This document shows, piece by piece, positions 21,301-31,955 of a stretch of 64,000 nt of DNA; positions within the stretch are counted from its first letter, which is position 1, and every line of letters begins with the position of its first letter. The notes under the pieces are model-generated. The model worked only from the letters and a program-made list of their open reading frames with translations. It was not told the origin of the DNA and did no database searches. Origin of the DNA: Trichosphaerium sp. ATCC 40318 (taxonomy: Eukaryota > Discosea > Flabellinia > Trichosidae); contig JALMLS010000531.1 of NCBI GenBank assembly GCA_038496445.1, positions 1-64,000 on the forward strand, in the 5' to 3' direction. The position numbers and the translations under genes were made by a program.

Positions 21301-23900
21301 CGCTATAACAGATAAAACTGTTTGAAGCACCTAGCAATAGTATTAAACCAGGGAATGTAATATCAGTGGAGTCAAAAGTAACAATATCCAAAGGTGATCA
21401 TGTGACCACCCCTATTAAGAAGCTAGCAGTGAGTGATAGAGATGCTGCGGAAGTACTTGCGATCTGTGATGGGCAAAAGCTTTTGCTGTATAAAAAAGCT
21501 ACTGCTTCATCGCCCAAAAAAGCTACTGCTTCATCGCCTAAAAAAGCTACTGCTTCATCGCCCAAAAAAGCTACTGCTTCATCGCCCAAAAAAGATACTG
21601 CTTCATCGCCCAAAAAAGCAGATCCACTTAAAAAAAAAAAAATTTGCACGGACTCATTCACAATACCTCCAGATATGGATGTTTGTGTGCTTTGTCTAAA
21701 AGACATCAAACTTTTATGCAATAAAAAGATCAATGAAAATTTCCAACAAGAAACATTCGGAAACAACTCTCAACTGAATGGTTATGGCTTGAACGAAGGT
21801 GCACTCATAATGAACAGTACGTAAAATTGATACAATGTATATTTTGTTAATACACGTCATTAGGTGACATTATGAGTTTCCTCAATCTTAAACCAAAGAC
21901 GAAAACCATAACACTGTTTAACATCCGTACCAAAGAACAATTTGAAGTAAGAACCCAACGTGGTGACAACTACAGCAAAATAAGTACAAAATGCGAAAAT
22001 ATTTTTTCTACAGCTTAATCTTGTTTTAGTTAAAGACGAGTGTGGTATAGCCACTCTTCTCTTTGATGACAAACACTGTGCCATACTAGAGTATGATAAA
22101 GTTAAAGAAGGCGGTAAATACTACTTTGATCCACAGCTATGCTGTGAACCCAAGTTAGTCCATTTACATTACAGGGGTAAAGTGGAAACTCTGCGTTTAG
22201 ATTTCGGATGCACTCTACATACTGCAGGCAATCTCTAGTATTATCAGCTTCCTTTTTTACTAATATCTTGCCAGTAAAAAACCTCTTTACACCAAAGTGG
22301 AAAAAAACAAGAGTGAACATTAAGATACATGACAAAGATGGAAAAATAATAAACGACTCTGATGTAGTTGATGGTGGTACCTACTACGTAGATGATGGCA
22401 TTCGAAAGATTAGCGTAGTTTTCAAAGGAGAAACTAAATGCACAAGTATTGGTCCATATACATTAATTCTTAATCATGGTACTGTAATATTTTACAACTA
22501 CTCCTCACAGATATGTAGTTGCAACCTTGTTCGGATTAGACTACGCTAAAATAGCCCTGCTATCCATGGACGGCACTAAAGTATATTATTACAAGGAATT
22601 GGTAGAAAACGACACTTACAAACTAGATGACGGCACAAGAGCTGTCAATGTTGTGTTTAAAGGAGAAACAAAATCCACAGATATTGGACCAGATACAAGA
22701 ATACCATATCAAGGTGCGTTAAGATCTCCCAAACAAGATAGATATTCTAACTGAAAGATAGTGGCTGGATTATTTGGACTAGATTCAAGTAAAATAAAAC
22801 TACAACTCGAAAATGGGAATGAAGTGGTCCACTATACACAAGTAGTGCATAACGACTCTTGTTTTGTTGTTCTAACGAAAAAGACAATCACGTTTATTTA
22901 CAAAGATACACCTAAACAACTTGAGATCAGTATACAATCTAGCTTGTATCTCGAAGGTACTTTGTGAATTTATACTTTCTCTAAAATGTCTTTTAGTTGC
23001 GGAATTATTTGGATTACAGCCTGATTGTATTACATTTAAAGACGAGTATGGACAAAAGGTTGTCAATAAAGACCTGATGACAAAGGATATATGCATTGTG
23101 GGTGATGCCATTAAAAAAATTACAGTCACTTACCAATATCCAAAAAAAGAACTTATAACAAAACACCTAAACATCACCACCGATACAAACTTGGTGGACG
23201 AAGGTACGAAGTTTCTTGGCAGCAAAACAAGTTTGATGTTGACATTATTCTTTTAGCCAAAGCTTTGTTCGGCTTGCAAGATGCTCCAGTGATTAAAGAT
23301 TTTACTGGCAGGGATGTGTATACCTACGCACAAGTAAAAGATGGCGGAGCATACCATGTAAAAGACACGTATCCGCAAGAGCTAGATAGTATGTACCATG
23401 AAAAAAAAAAAGCTACCAACAAAAGAAAAGCAACCAGTGATCATGAAGGACTTGTTGAAAAAAGACGTAAAACAACTTCCAGGTCTGATAATCAATCTCC
23501 AGAATACAAACGCAAGAAATCACCAAGCAATGATGATTACAGAAGCGGATACAAACAACCTACTAGACGTAAAGATAGTAGCAGGCGGCGTAATAATGAT
23601 AACAAGTATCACGATTATCACGATAGTCATGAAGATCGACAGTATCGCAACCGTCATAACAATGATAACAAGTACCACGACTATCATGATAAGTACTCTC
23701 AAACTGACCGTCGATATGATGGTGACTCTTCAAGAAGACACACAGATGCACGACGAAGAGACTTACCAAAACACCATCATTACGATCGTGATTCTCAAAA
23801 ACGCTGGGATAGGCGCACTGACCACCGAAGAGAAGGCACACGGAGTAGACAGCGAACAGATAAAGATGATTGGCACTCTAAAAAACGAAGCATGAGATAA
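18320..23900 (+). CDS. ATPase / six-Ubl / basic-tail family, copy B (divergent)
   Basis: Full-length paralogue with the same domain order as copy D but clearly diverged. It has an N-terminal domain with VIILDLFYDTYLELL (near 18600), a P-loop GLYFGCG (18735-18755) joined across an intron to KTTFL (18809), LEGDMVFIDVRFIKP (18965-19007), a Walker B-like VCIDELSPTNRF (19318-19355), sensor-like HFVMAGHNPIF and GHPRYIQ (19783-19803). The exon at 20020-20440 carries ILDPCMFDAAGYDSV. A nuclease-like module (20840-20930) has MDFYLKG and NIGCQMKAE. A Thr/Ala/Ser/Pro/Lys tandem repeat (21501-21620) is unique to this copy. Six ubiquitin-like units (21866-23370) and a basic tail rich in R, D, Y, H and S (to TAA 23900) follow. 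Each Ubl exon starts and ends in phase 1. No stop or frameshift is evident. The 5' exon, probably ending at VMLR near 18371, has no clear ATG. Confidence 0.75.
21501..21620 (+). repeat. Five tandem 24-bp units encoding TASSPKKA
   Basis: Five head-to-tail copies of a 24-base unit beginning ACTGCTTCATCGCCCAAAAA, inside an exon of copy B and in frame. The product is a TASSPKKA repeat. SPKK motifs, as in histone H1 tails, bind the DNA minor groove and are CDK-type phosphorylation sites. The other three family copies lack the array. Confidence 0.95.
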
Positions 23901-24129
23901 GCTGCTTAAAAAAACCTCAGAACTGCTTGTCCTTGTTTCAACGTTGTTTTATAAAGGAATTTATTTCTCTATACAGCAGTCATTACAGTTTATCAGCATG
24001 TAAGCAGATATTTCTTTGTAACGCCTATATCATGTGCACATTTGATGTAATTTTTGATTGAACAGCGTCTTTAGTCTATATTTAGTCCCTGTTTGTTTTT
24101 TGGACTTGAACGACTTCCCCAGATGTATA

Positions 24130-24378
24130 TTAGGACGTAGTTGAGGCGTCAGGCGGTTTTACGACTACAGTCAAGTTTAAGTAATCTTTGTGTATATGGA
24201 ACCCTTCTAAAGTGAGTGTATCTTCAAGGAGCTTGCCACCCCACATAATAAGCTGCCTTTCGACAGGGATACCCTCTTTATTCCTTATCTGTTCTTTAAC
24301 GGCACTAATTGTATCTACAGGATCAACTTGAAGCCTCATACATTTACCACAGAGTGTAGTAGCAGTTATTTGTTGCAT
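24130..24378 (-). CDS. Ubiquitin-like protein without terminal Gly-Gly
   Basis: A single-exon frame of 82 codons, ATG 24378, TAA at 24130. It matches ubiquitin along its length: the first strand and turn (MQQITATTLCGK), DTISAVKEQIRNKEGIPVERQ in place of the main helix and following turn, LIMWGGKLLEDTLTLEGFHI, and LNLTVVV. The end is KPPDASTTS instead of RLRGG, so it cannot be conjugated as written unless processed in an unknown way. The Ile44-region patch is changed (LIMWGGK). Upstream, at 24541-24604, lies a strong heat-shock element array, so stress induction is likely, as for polyubiquitin genes in many eukaryotes. It could be a standalone Ubl adaptor. Confidence 0.85.
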   Translation of the reverse strand: MQQITATTLCGKCMRLQVDPVDTISAVKEQIRNKEGIPVERQLIMWGGKLLEDTLTLEGFHIHKDYLNLTVVVKPPDASTTS

Positions 24379-24540
24379 TTTGTTTCGCCTTCACTTTTGT
24401 TGAATTCCGTTTATTTAAGTATGCTATTTTGTTGTTTAAGTACAAAAATGTATCTAACTTTACCAACTAAAGTTGAATCTTTATCATAATATTGCCTCCT
24501 TACGGTTGCAAGTAGCTAGAGTTTTGCACTCTTATGCAAA

Positions 24541-24604
24541 GGAGATGCACAGGTTTCTGGAAGTTTCTGGAATTCTGGAACGCTCCAGAAACCTGTGCAT
24601 CTCC
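24541..24604. promoter_or_regulatory. Heat-shock element array inside a 21-bp inverted repeat
   Basis: Arms 24541-24561 and 24584-24604 are perfect 21-base reverse complements around a 22-base centre. Within them the HSF module pattern TTCnnGAAnnTTCnnGAA runs without error at 24555-24572, and a second phased set follows (TTC 24573, GAA 24578, CTC 24583, GAA 24588). This lies about 160-225 bases upstream of the ubiquitin-like ATG at 24378. It could also act on the opposite side, where a short plus-strand exon follows. Confidence 0.85.
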
Positions 24605-24641
24605 AACGATTAAATACCAAGCTGGTCTTTTTTAAAAGTAA

Positions 24642-24833
24642 CAACATCTGCAGGCGATTACCGTCGTGCATGTTTCTAAGCAAACCCATGAACAGCTAAA
24701 GAAGAGATTTGAACTTATTGTTCATTTTCTTCTCACTAGTGGCCACCTTACTCAAACAGGATATAAGGTACGTAAATTACGTGACTCAGGTTATCGGAGT
24801 GAATACACGATGACTTGGAAAAAAGAAGGGTAA
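24642..24833 (+). CDS. Possible small exon, unknown protein
   Basis: An open stretch ending in TAA at 24831-24833 reads VVHVSKQTHEQLKKRFELI and then a Lys/Arg-rich end (YTMTWKKEG). It has protein-like composition and a possible acceptor (CTGCAG at 24648-24653) but no ATG at its start, so it would need an upstream exon that I cannot identify. It diverges from the ubiquitin-like gene across the heat-shock element. I do not recognise it. Confidence 0.25.
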   Translation, partial: QHLQAITVVHVSKQTHEQLKKRFELIVHFLLTSGHLTQTGYKVRKLRDSGYRSEYTMTWKKEG

Positions 24834-24964
24834 AGTGCTCCTGAATTAGTTAGGTTAAATACGAGTTGGCGAGTTGGTAATTTCATAAGCTTGTTTCAAT
24901 CGTTTTAGAGCTTCAACAAGAATTTACAACAATACTTTCGGGTTGTTTGTATTAATGTACAGGA

Positions 24965-27900
24965 TGCGAGATGAAGGGTGGTTTATTTACCAGTGGTTAC
25001 AACATTCTTAAACTTGTTCCCAGAATGAACCTGCACATAATGGGTCTAACATACATTCTGGAGTGTTGTAGCAGAAGTTTGAGCAAGTACGGGCAACACA
25101 ATTTGAAGCAAAGATACATGGGTTATGCCATGCGAGTCGGAAGCATCTTCTTTGGCTACGACATCTTTGTTGAACAGGTTTTGTTGGAGGTTGTACTGGT
25201 TCCGTTGGCGGATCAGTTTGTCCTTGAACAATGATTGTAGAAACAGTCGGAGGGTTACAAAAGGCTTTAGTTCCTTGTCTGTACAATAAAAGTTAGAGAT
25301 TGTTTGTGAGATTTCTTGATAAGAAATTGAATAGTTAAAAGGAGTTCTCTTGCGTACATGTCATCACCTTCATTTGATCGAATTGGAGGATTTTCATTTG
25401 CACCTGTTGTGACACTTGCAGCCAAGTCATCAACTTGACCAGGAGCAATCATTTCTATTGTGACAGTACATGATGCTTCATCTGTCTCATCGAGAGTGCC
25501 AGTGAAATCAAGATTATTGTTTACAACACCTGATGATGTGGTGCCTGTACATGTTGGCTGACTCATTGTACCAATTGATGCATCAAATCCAAATGATGCA
25601 GCGATATCTTGAGTTGCAGATGGGATTGCCTCATAGTTTCTACAAATCACAGAAACCTCAATTTCATCACCAACATTCAAGTCATCGATGTTGGCATTTC
25701 CAAGAGGACTTATGGTGTGCCTAAAATACACGTGTTAGTATAAATGGCGTAAAACGACGAAAAAACAAAGATCGTACCAACATGATACAACTGGTTGACT
25801 GCAAATGTACAATATGTTGCTGTCAGTATTAGGAACCAATGAAACGATGTCATGTTGTACGAGATCAACAGAAGATAAATCACCATTGAACGGTATACAA
25901 ACATCCATGGAGTCTACGTCACTGGCCAGTACAGTTGAGATAACTGTATTCTGAGATGATACTGAATCTCTCAGCGTGGATGAAAGTTCAATATTGTTAT
26001 CAGCTGCTTGTACGTGAAAGTTCCAACAAGCTAAACGAGTGTTAGATAACATCAGCGAGGAGGAAAAAAAAGATGTAGGATATGACGTACTTTGTCCATT
26101 TTGAACCAAGTTTACAGGAGAAAACCCATTACCACTTGTGCCTTTGTAAGCAAGTGATACTGTCCCTAGTATTGTAACATCGTTTGATAGAGAAAAGAAG
26201 CCAGCTACAACTGTTGATGACGCTTCTAGGGCATCTGAAGAACCAGGTTGTCTCGTTACTGTCATCTCACGCTGTCCACCAATAACAGAAGCATCAGTGA
26301 TTGTATTACTGCCAACAAGGTTGGTTCCATTTGCCGATGCTGTTTGAAACGCTGTAAACGGATCAAGAAGAAGACTGGATGTTGTTGCGATAAACGATAT
26401 ACCAACAAGTAAAATAAGGAAGCGTTGCATGTTGAAGGGATAGAAAGTGATTTTGAATGTTTCAGTCTCCTTTATTTTTCAACAAAAAACAACTTAAAAA
26501 TCACATGTTCTTCACATCAGCGCTAAACCATACCTAGCACCTAGCATGCATCCTTATTGCAGTATTGTGTCTTAGTAAACTTAATATTAGCTTCAAGGGT
26601 AGTTCCATTTTAACCGCGCTGATGGCATACAATGATACAGGTGCCAAACACTTTTAAGAACCAAGCAAGGCTTGTAGTTAATTTGTGCTGGCACACTTGT
26701 ACTTCCTTTCTCTGGTTTATTCACAAGGCAAGTCACAAATACACTTGCGCACATACACACGTTTTTGCTAAGAACATATAGCGCCATTTAGACTAAAGTA
26801 AGAAAATGATGGTACACCTTGGAGTTACTTCAAAAGACAAGCGCCAAAACACAAATGTTATTGGGCTAAAGACTCGAAACTATTTCGGGTTTTATGTTTT
26901 TAGAAAGGTTTTTGCGCTTGACATGTTCAACGAGGGCAGAAATGCTTTGGTTTTAACTTCTTCAACCTCTCTCCAACCCTTCTTCAGTGAATTGTAACGA
27001 TAATGATTTCACCGAAGTTTGGCTTGCGTTGAGCTTGTGTTTCTGTTTTGCATGTAAACGGTATACTGAACCAATCATTAAGAGGATAGGGCTTATTTTA
27101 AAGGTAATGTGTTAGGTAAGTACTACTTTGAAAGTTAGGAAGCTGTAAAATCTTTGTTGGAGATTATTTTCAAAGTGGTAAGTAAAAAAACAAAAATCTT
27201 AACGCTTTCACAAAAGTTTACTGATGAAAAAACTGAAAATAATATCGCTTTTATAACACGTAGAATATATACTGAGCTTCTTTTGAGTTGACAAAATATT
27301 TCAGTTATTGCCAGAATTTCCTCCGACAAGCTCATAAAATCCTATACAGATTCACGATGTTAAACAGAGTGAAGACGACGTAATGGCAAAAAGCAGTGCT
27401 TCACCTTGCAGTAAAGCAAAAAATCAATCTGGGTCTCAACAATCTATAAGCTTACATCCTTTGGATTGCAACTGAGCTTACATCCTTTGGATTGCAACTG
27501 TAAACGTATCATTTCACTTTTTGTCGTCATATGCACAATGTCAGAAAATAATCTCCACAAGATTTTTGACAACTTCCCACCTTTCACAGAAACCTTGGCA
27601 AAACCAAAAAGCCAGACATTTTGTCTAATAGCAAGTATTTTTGACAACGTGTAAATTTCGTAAGTACGCAAAAGGCCAGTTTCAAGTTGTTTTATTTTGT
27701 AAGGCACGTTGTAGATTTGCTTTGTACGGGGGAATAAACTATCCAAGTTTCGTTACAAAATCTGGGACACCAGGTTTTATCTATGACGTTACACAAGTTG
27801 TACAAATAGCGTCACATTTATCCCATAAACAATTTGGTACATTATTATCGTGTAGTTTAAGCAAAGATCACGTGTCATCAAACAGAATGCCTGCAATATT

Positions 27901-28010
27901 TCTGTGAAAACATCATTTTAACTGTGTAAACATTGTGCAGCTGGCACAGGTAATGGTTTGTTGAATACGGTTTCATAGTTAGCATTACAAATTACCAAAA
28001 TTATACAACC
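24965..28010 (+). repeat. Left arm of nested inverted repeat around secreted gene 2
   Basis: Secreted gene 1 plus its upstream sequence and the 27100-27170 and 27478-28005 blocks match in reverse the sequence at 30585-33495, symmetric around about 29.2 kb. Matching is good in genes and in these blocks, and poor between them (about 27180-27470). The arms are older or more rearranged than the 10 kb repeat. Confidence 0.75.
25008..26430 (-). CDS. Secreted Cys-rich protein, family member 1
   Basis: Four exons from ATG 26430 to TAA 25008. Residues 1-21 (MQRFLILLVGISFIATTSS) are a signal peptide. The mature part has two extracellular-looking beta-rich regions: SGNGFSPVNLVQNGQ, then after an intron WNFHVQ..STLRDSVSSQNT..VCIPFNGDLSSVDLVQ, and after another intron HTISPLGNANIDDLNVGDEIEVSVICRNYEA split over two strands. 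A C-terminal exon follows with a Pro/Gln/Thr linker and a Cys cluster (QRCRSQRRCFRL, NPCIFASNC, CSNFCYNTPEC) ending GSFWEQV. I know no family for it. It is likely exported to the surface or cyst wall. Members 2 and 3 share gene structure, and the 26450-26520 upstream sequence matches that of member 3. Confidence 0.8.
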
Positions 28011-28739
28011 CAACAGGTTTTCTAGCGAAGTTTGTAACGCATACTCAAATGGTTACACTTTTAAACACTTTGTTACAATCAGGAACTAAGTTTCTCGTAT
28101 TATCAAGAAACAATTATTTGTTCAAAGGCATTTGTTAGTGTTCGTGTGTTGCTATTAATGCGAACAGGAGATAAGGAAGTACAAGTTTTCAAGTATTTGT
28201 ATAAAATATGGCCTGAAAGAGCCTTTTGTCGCATATCATTACACTCTACTTGGGTAAGGTAAATCGGAAGTTCCTTTAAAATGTAGCTATAAACTATAAA
28301 AAACAGATTTCTCGTTTTGCCTGAGTGTACAGTTTTGACGCTTCCTTCTTTGCTTAAGTTGTATCATTTCTCGCAACTACATCCAATCTTCTTTTTGATC
28401 CATGTACAACGTTTGAAGCAGCAGCAAATGGAATCAATCCTTGTAGCTGACTATAAAATTCTGGTTGTTGAGAACGTAGATGATTATACCGTCTGTTCAA
28501 ATGGCGTAAATTTCGTCAATGCTTGTGCTTGTATTGATGGGCGTTATGTCGGTCCTTTACCACTTAAACCTTTTTTATCTTACAAGCTCTTTCTGCTAAT
28601 ATACTGATCAAATAATAAATTCAAGGACTGTTGAATAGTTTTACAAGACCTCTCCAAAAGAAGTATATACGGTGAACATTTTAAAAGAGTACACGATGCG
28701 AGATGAAGGGTGGTTTATTTACCAGTGGTTACAACATTC
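26431..28739. other. Spacer between secreted genes 1 and 2
   Basis: About 2.3 kb without an intact gene. It contains the promoter side of gene 1, the non-coding left part of the nested inverted repeat (about 27100-28005), a 26-bp tandem duplication near 27450-27500 (AGCTTACATCCTTTGGATTG twice), and a degenerate 5' fragment of the secreted family at 28330-28460. A short frame with GGINYPSFVTKSGTPGF at 27720-27780 is repeated in the opposite arm but has no start, splice or family support. Confidence 0.5.
28330..28460 (+). pseudogene. Degenerate 5' exon fragment of the secreted family
   Basis: The stretch with CGCAACTACATCCAATCTTC, then TTTTTGATCC and GCAAATGGAATCAATCC, closely follows 31990-32085 of secreted gene 3, which encodes its signal peptide and first mature residues. 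The frame is broken by substitutions and gaps, and nothing downstream continues the gene. It lies about 300 bases beyond the 3' end of secreted gene 2. Confidence 0.7.
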
Positions 28740-30149
28740 TTAAACTTGTTCCCAGAATGAACCTGCACATAATGGTTCTAACATACATTCTGGAGTGTTG
28801 AAACAGAAGTTTGAGCAAACACGACCAACACAATTTGAAGCAAAAATACATGGGTTTTGTTGTGATAGTCGGAAGCATCTTCTTTGAGTTCTACATCTTT
28901 GTTGAACAGGTCTTGTTGGAGGGTCAGTTTGTCCTTGAACAATGATTGTAGAAACAGTCGGAGGGTTACAAAAGGCTGCAGTTCCTTGTCTGTACAATAA
29001 AAAATAGTTAGAGGTTATTTGTTGTCAAAAAAAAAGGATGAGTTCTGTTGCGTACATGTTGCTTCCTTCATTTGATCGAATTGGAGGATTTTCATTTGCA
29101 CCTGTTGTGATACTTGCAGCCAAGTCATCAACTTGACCAGGAGCGATCATTTCTATTATGACAGTACATGATGCTTCATCTGTCTCATCGAGAGTGCCAG
29201 TGAAATCAAGATTATTGTTTACAACACCTGATGATGTGGTGCCTGTACACGTTGGCTGACTCATTGTACCAATTGACGCATCAAATCCAAATGATGCGGT
29301 GATATCCTGAGTTGCAGATGGGATTGCCTCATAGTTTCTACAAATCACAGAAACCTCAATTTCATCACCAACATTCAAGTCATCAATATTGGCATTTCCA
29401 AGAGGACTTATTGTGTGCCTAAAATAATACAATCACGTGTTAGTATAAATAGCGTACAAATACATTTGGTAAAACGTCTAAATGAATAAACAAAGAGGAT
29501 CGTACCAACATGATACAACTGGTTGACTGCAAATGTACAATGCGTTGCTGTCAGTGTTAGGAACCGAAGCAAGAATATCATATTGAACAAGATCAACAGA
29601 AGATAAATCACCATTGAACGGAACACAAACATCTATAGCTGCGTTAATATCTGTTGCCATCAGTACGGAAGTAGTTGTATTTTGTGATGATACTGAGTCT
29701 CTCAATGTGGCTGAATAAGTAACACCAGAGTTTGTTTCAACAACTCGAAAGTTCCAACAAGCTAAAGATGAGTTAGGCATGTGAGTAGTAAAAAACAATA
29801 ATAGTGTACTTTGTCCGTTTTGAACCAAGTTTACAGGAGAAAACCCATTGCCACTTACACCTGGATAAACCACTGATGCTGATCCTTGTACGCTTGCGTC
29901 GTTCGACACACCGAAGATGCCACCAAAGATAGTCGCTGTTGATCTCAAGGCGTTTGGAGGTCCAGGTACTCTTGTCACTGTCATGTCACGTCTACCGCCA
30001 ACAACAGAGGTATCAGTGATTGTATCAGTTACAACAGGGTTGTCTTCATTAGCTCTTACAGTTTGAAGTGCTGTAAACGGATCAATAAGAAGACTGGATG
30101 TGGTTGCGATAAATGATACAGCAACAAGTAGTAGAAGGAAGCGTTGCAT
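28740..30149 (-). CDS. Secreted Cys-rich protein, family member 2
   Basis: Same four-exon layout as member 1: ATG 30149, TAA at 28740, signal peptide MQRFLLLLVAVSFIATTSS, SGNGFSPVNLVQNGQ motif, and a third exon almost identical to member 1 (DDLNVGDEIEV, TSSGVVNNNLDF). The terminal Cys cluster is also kept, but the Pro-rich linker is shorter (TDPPTRPVQQRC). The first exon is the most diverged (VRANEDNPVV, RRDMTVTRVPG), so variation is concentrated in the N-terminal half while the third exon stays nearly fixed, as expected from local gene conversion or functional constraint. It lies in the centre of the nested inverted repeat. Confidence 0.8.
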
Positions 30150-31955
30150 GTTGAAAGATAATAAATTGTTTTTAACATCAAACATACACAATATCACAAA
30201 AACATATCCAAACTCACAAGACATAACCGAGATTTTGTATTGGTAGAAACATGGGGATACAACAAAATGATTGTTAGTATTACCCTTTACAATACAGATT
30301 TTATAAGTTGAGGAACTTCTGCTCTACCTCACACTTGTAAGTTACGGCGAAATAGCACCGCCTATAAAATACATGATGACAATTTTTAACAATTGTACTT
30401 CCCATCTTTTATTCGCACTACACCATGTGAACACTCACATGCGCCTTTGAACATATACGGCGCCTTTACAATAGAACGCCAACCTTCGTAGCCACCGTTA
30501 GTCTTATCCTTGAGCTACAGCGAACTATTTATTGTACCTCTTTAGTTGGCTTTTTCACGACCAAAGTATGCTGTAAAAACCTGTTAGCTTGTATTATTTT
30601 GGTAATTTGTAATGCTAACTATGAAATCGTATTCAACAAACCATTACCTGTGCCAGCTGCACAATGTTTACACAGTTAAAATGATGTTTTCACAGAAAAA
30701 TTACAGGCATTCTGTTTGATGACACCTGTAATATCTTTGCTTAAATTACACGGTAATAATATACCAAATTGTTTATGGGATAAATATGACGCTATTTGTA
30801 CATATTGTGTAACGTCATAGATAAAACCTGGTGTCCCAGATTTTGTAACGAAACTTGGATAGTTTATTCCCCCGTACAAAGCAAATCTACAACGTGCGAA
30901 ATTTACAAAAATACTTGCTATTTAGACAAAATGTCTGGCTTTTTGGTTTTGCCAAGGTTTCTGTGAAAGGTGGGAAGTTGTCAAAAATCTTGTTAGAGAT
31001 TGAACCTGACGACAAAAAAGTGAAATGATACGTTTACAGTTGAAATCCAAAGGAGAGATCAGGGTATGTTGCTTATGTTGCCTGTTTCACGGCACTTTTA
31101 TGAGTATAAGCTTGTCACTGGAGTAGATAGTCGCTGTTGTTCAAAGGCCTAAACGTGGCACTCTGAACAAGAAACTCACTTTTTTAACAGGTCGCTCTTC
31201 TTCTACCCCTTTGTAGTGAAAGCGCTAAGATTTAGTTTTTAGCGACAGTAAATAATCTCCAACAAGATTTTGACAACTTCCCAACTTTAAAAGCAGTACT
31301 TACCTAACACGTTACCTTTTCAAAACAAAGTGAACACTCTATAGTTTGTTCAAGCATAGCGCTTGAATGTTGAACAGCAACACAAACTCAACATGCAAGC
31401 AAATTTCGGTGACACATTATTTTAACCTATTCAACAAAGAAAAAATGGCTACCAAGATGCAAAGGAAAAAGCTTCCTTATGTTACTGAACTTGTTATAAT
31501 TCCATATTTTTAACAATACACGAACACTTTTTTAACATGTTGAGTTTTTGCATCAACTTTTTTCTTCTGAGGGTAGTCTTTCAAAAGGGTACCTACGTGT
31601 TCTTATTTTAATCTATAATGTTATATGGTATACACAATAGCGCGCATGTATGTGGGTTTGTACAATGTGAATGAACCAGGGATAGGAAGTACATAGAATG
31701 CCAACAACAAAAAAACCCTTTGTTAGAATTGCTTTCTAAACGTAAAGGTTCATTACATGGTACTAGCGCAGGATAATGGAAGTACCATAGTGGATACGTA
31801 AAAACCCACAGAGGCTAAGAAAAACTCAGTAACAACCCTAACTGTGTTACCATGATGAGATAACGTTGTGGTGAAGAACATGTGATTTTTAAGTTGTTTT
31901 TTGTTGAAAAATAAAGGAGACTGAAACATTCAAAATCACTTTCTATCCCTTCAAC
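30150..31955. other. Spacer between head-to-head secreted genes 2 and 3
   Basis: About 1.8 kb. The left part is non-coding inverted-repeat material (30585-31055, 31250-31320). The last 90 bases match the promoter region of gene 1. I see no gene. A frame with GGINYPSFVTK at about 30880-30820 (minus) mirrors the one near 27720. Confidence 0.5.

Noticed and set aside
21398..21766. Minus-strand repeat protein (FLGDEAVA units)
   Set aside because: It is only the antisense reading of the 24-bp array in copy B.
23520..23702. Very hydrophobic minus-strand frame
   Set aside because: It is antisense of the His/Asp/Tyr-rich tail of copy B; composition alone produces it.
27720..27790. GGINYPSFVTKSGTPGF peptide shared by two loci
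   Set aside because: It is conserved only because the DNA is part of the nested inverted repeat. No start or splice sites support a gene.
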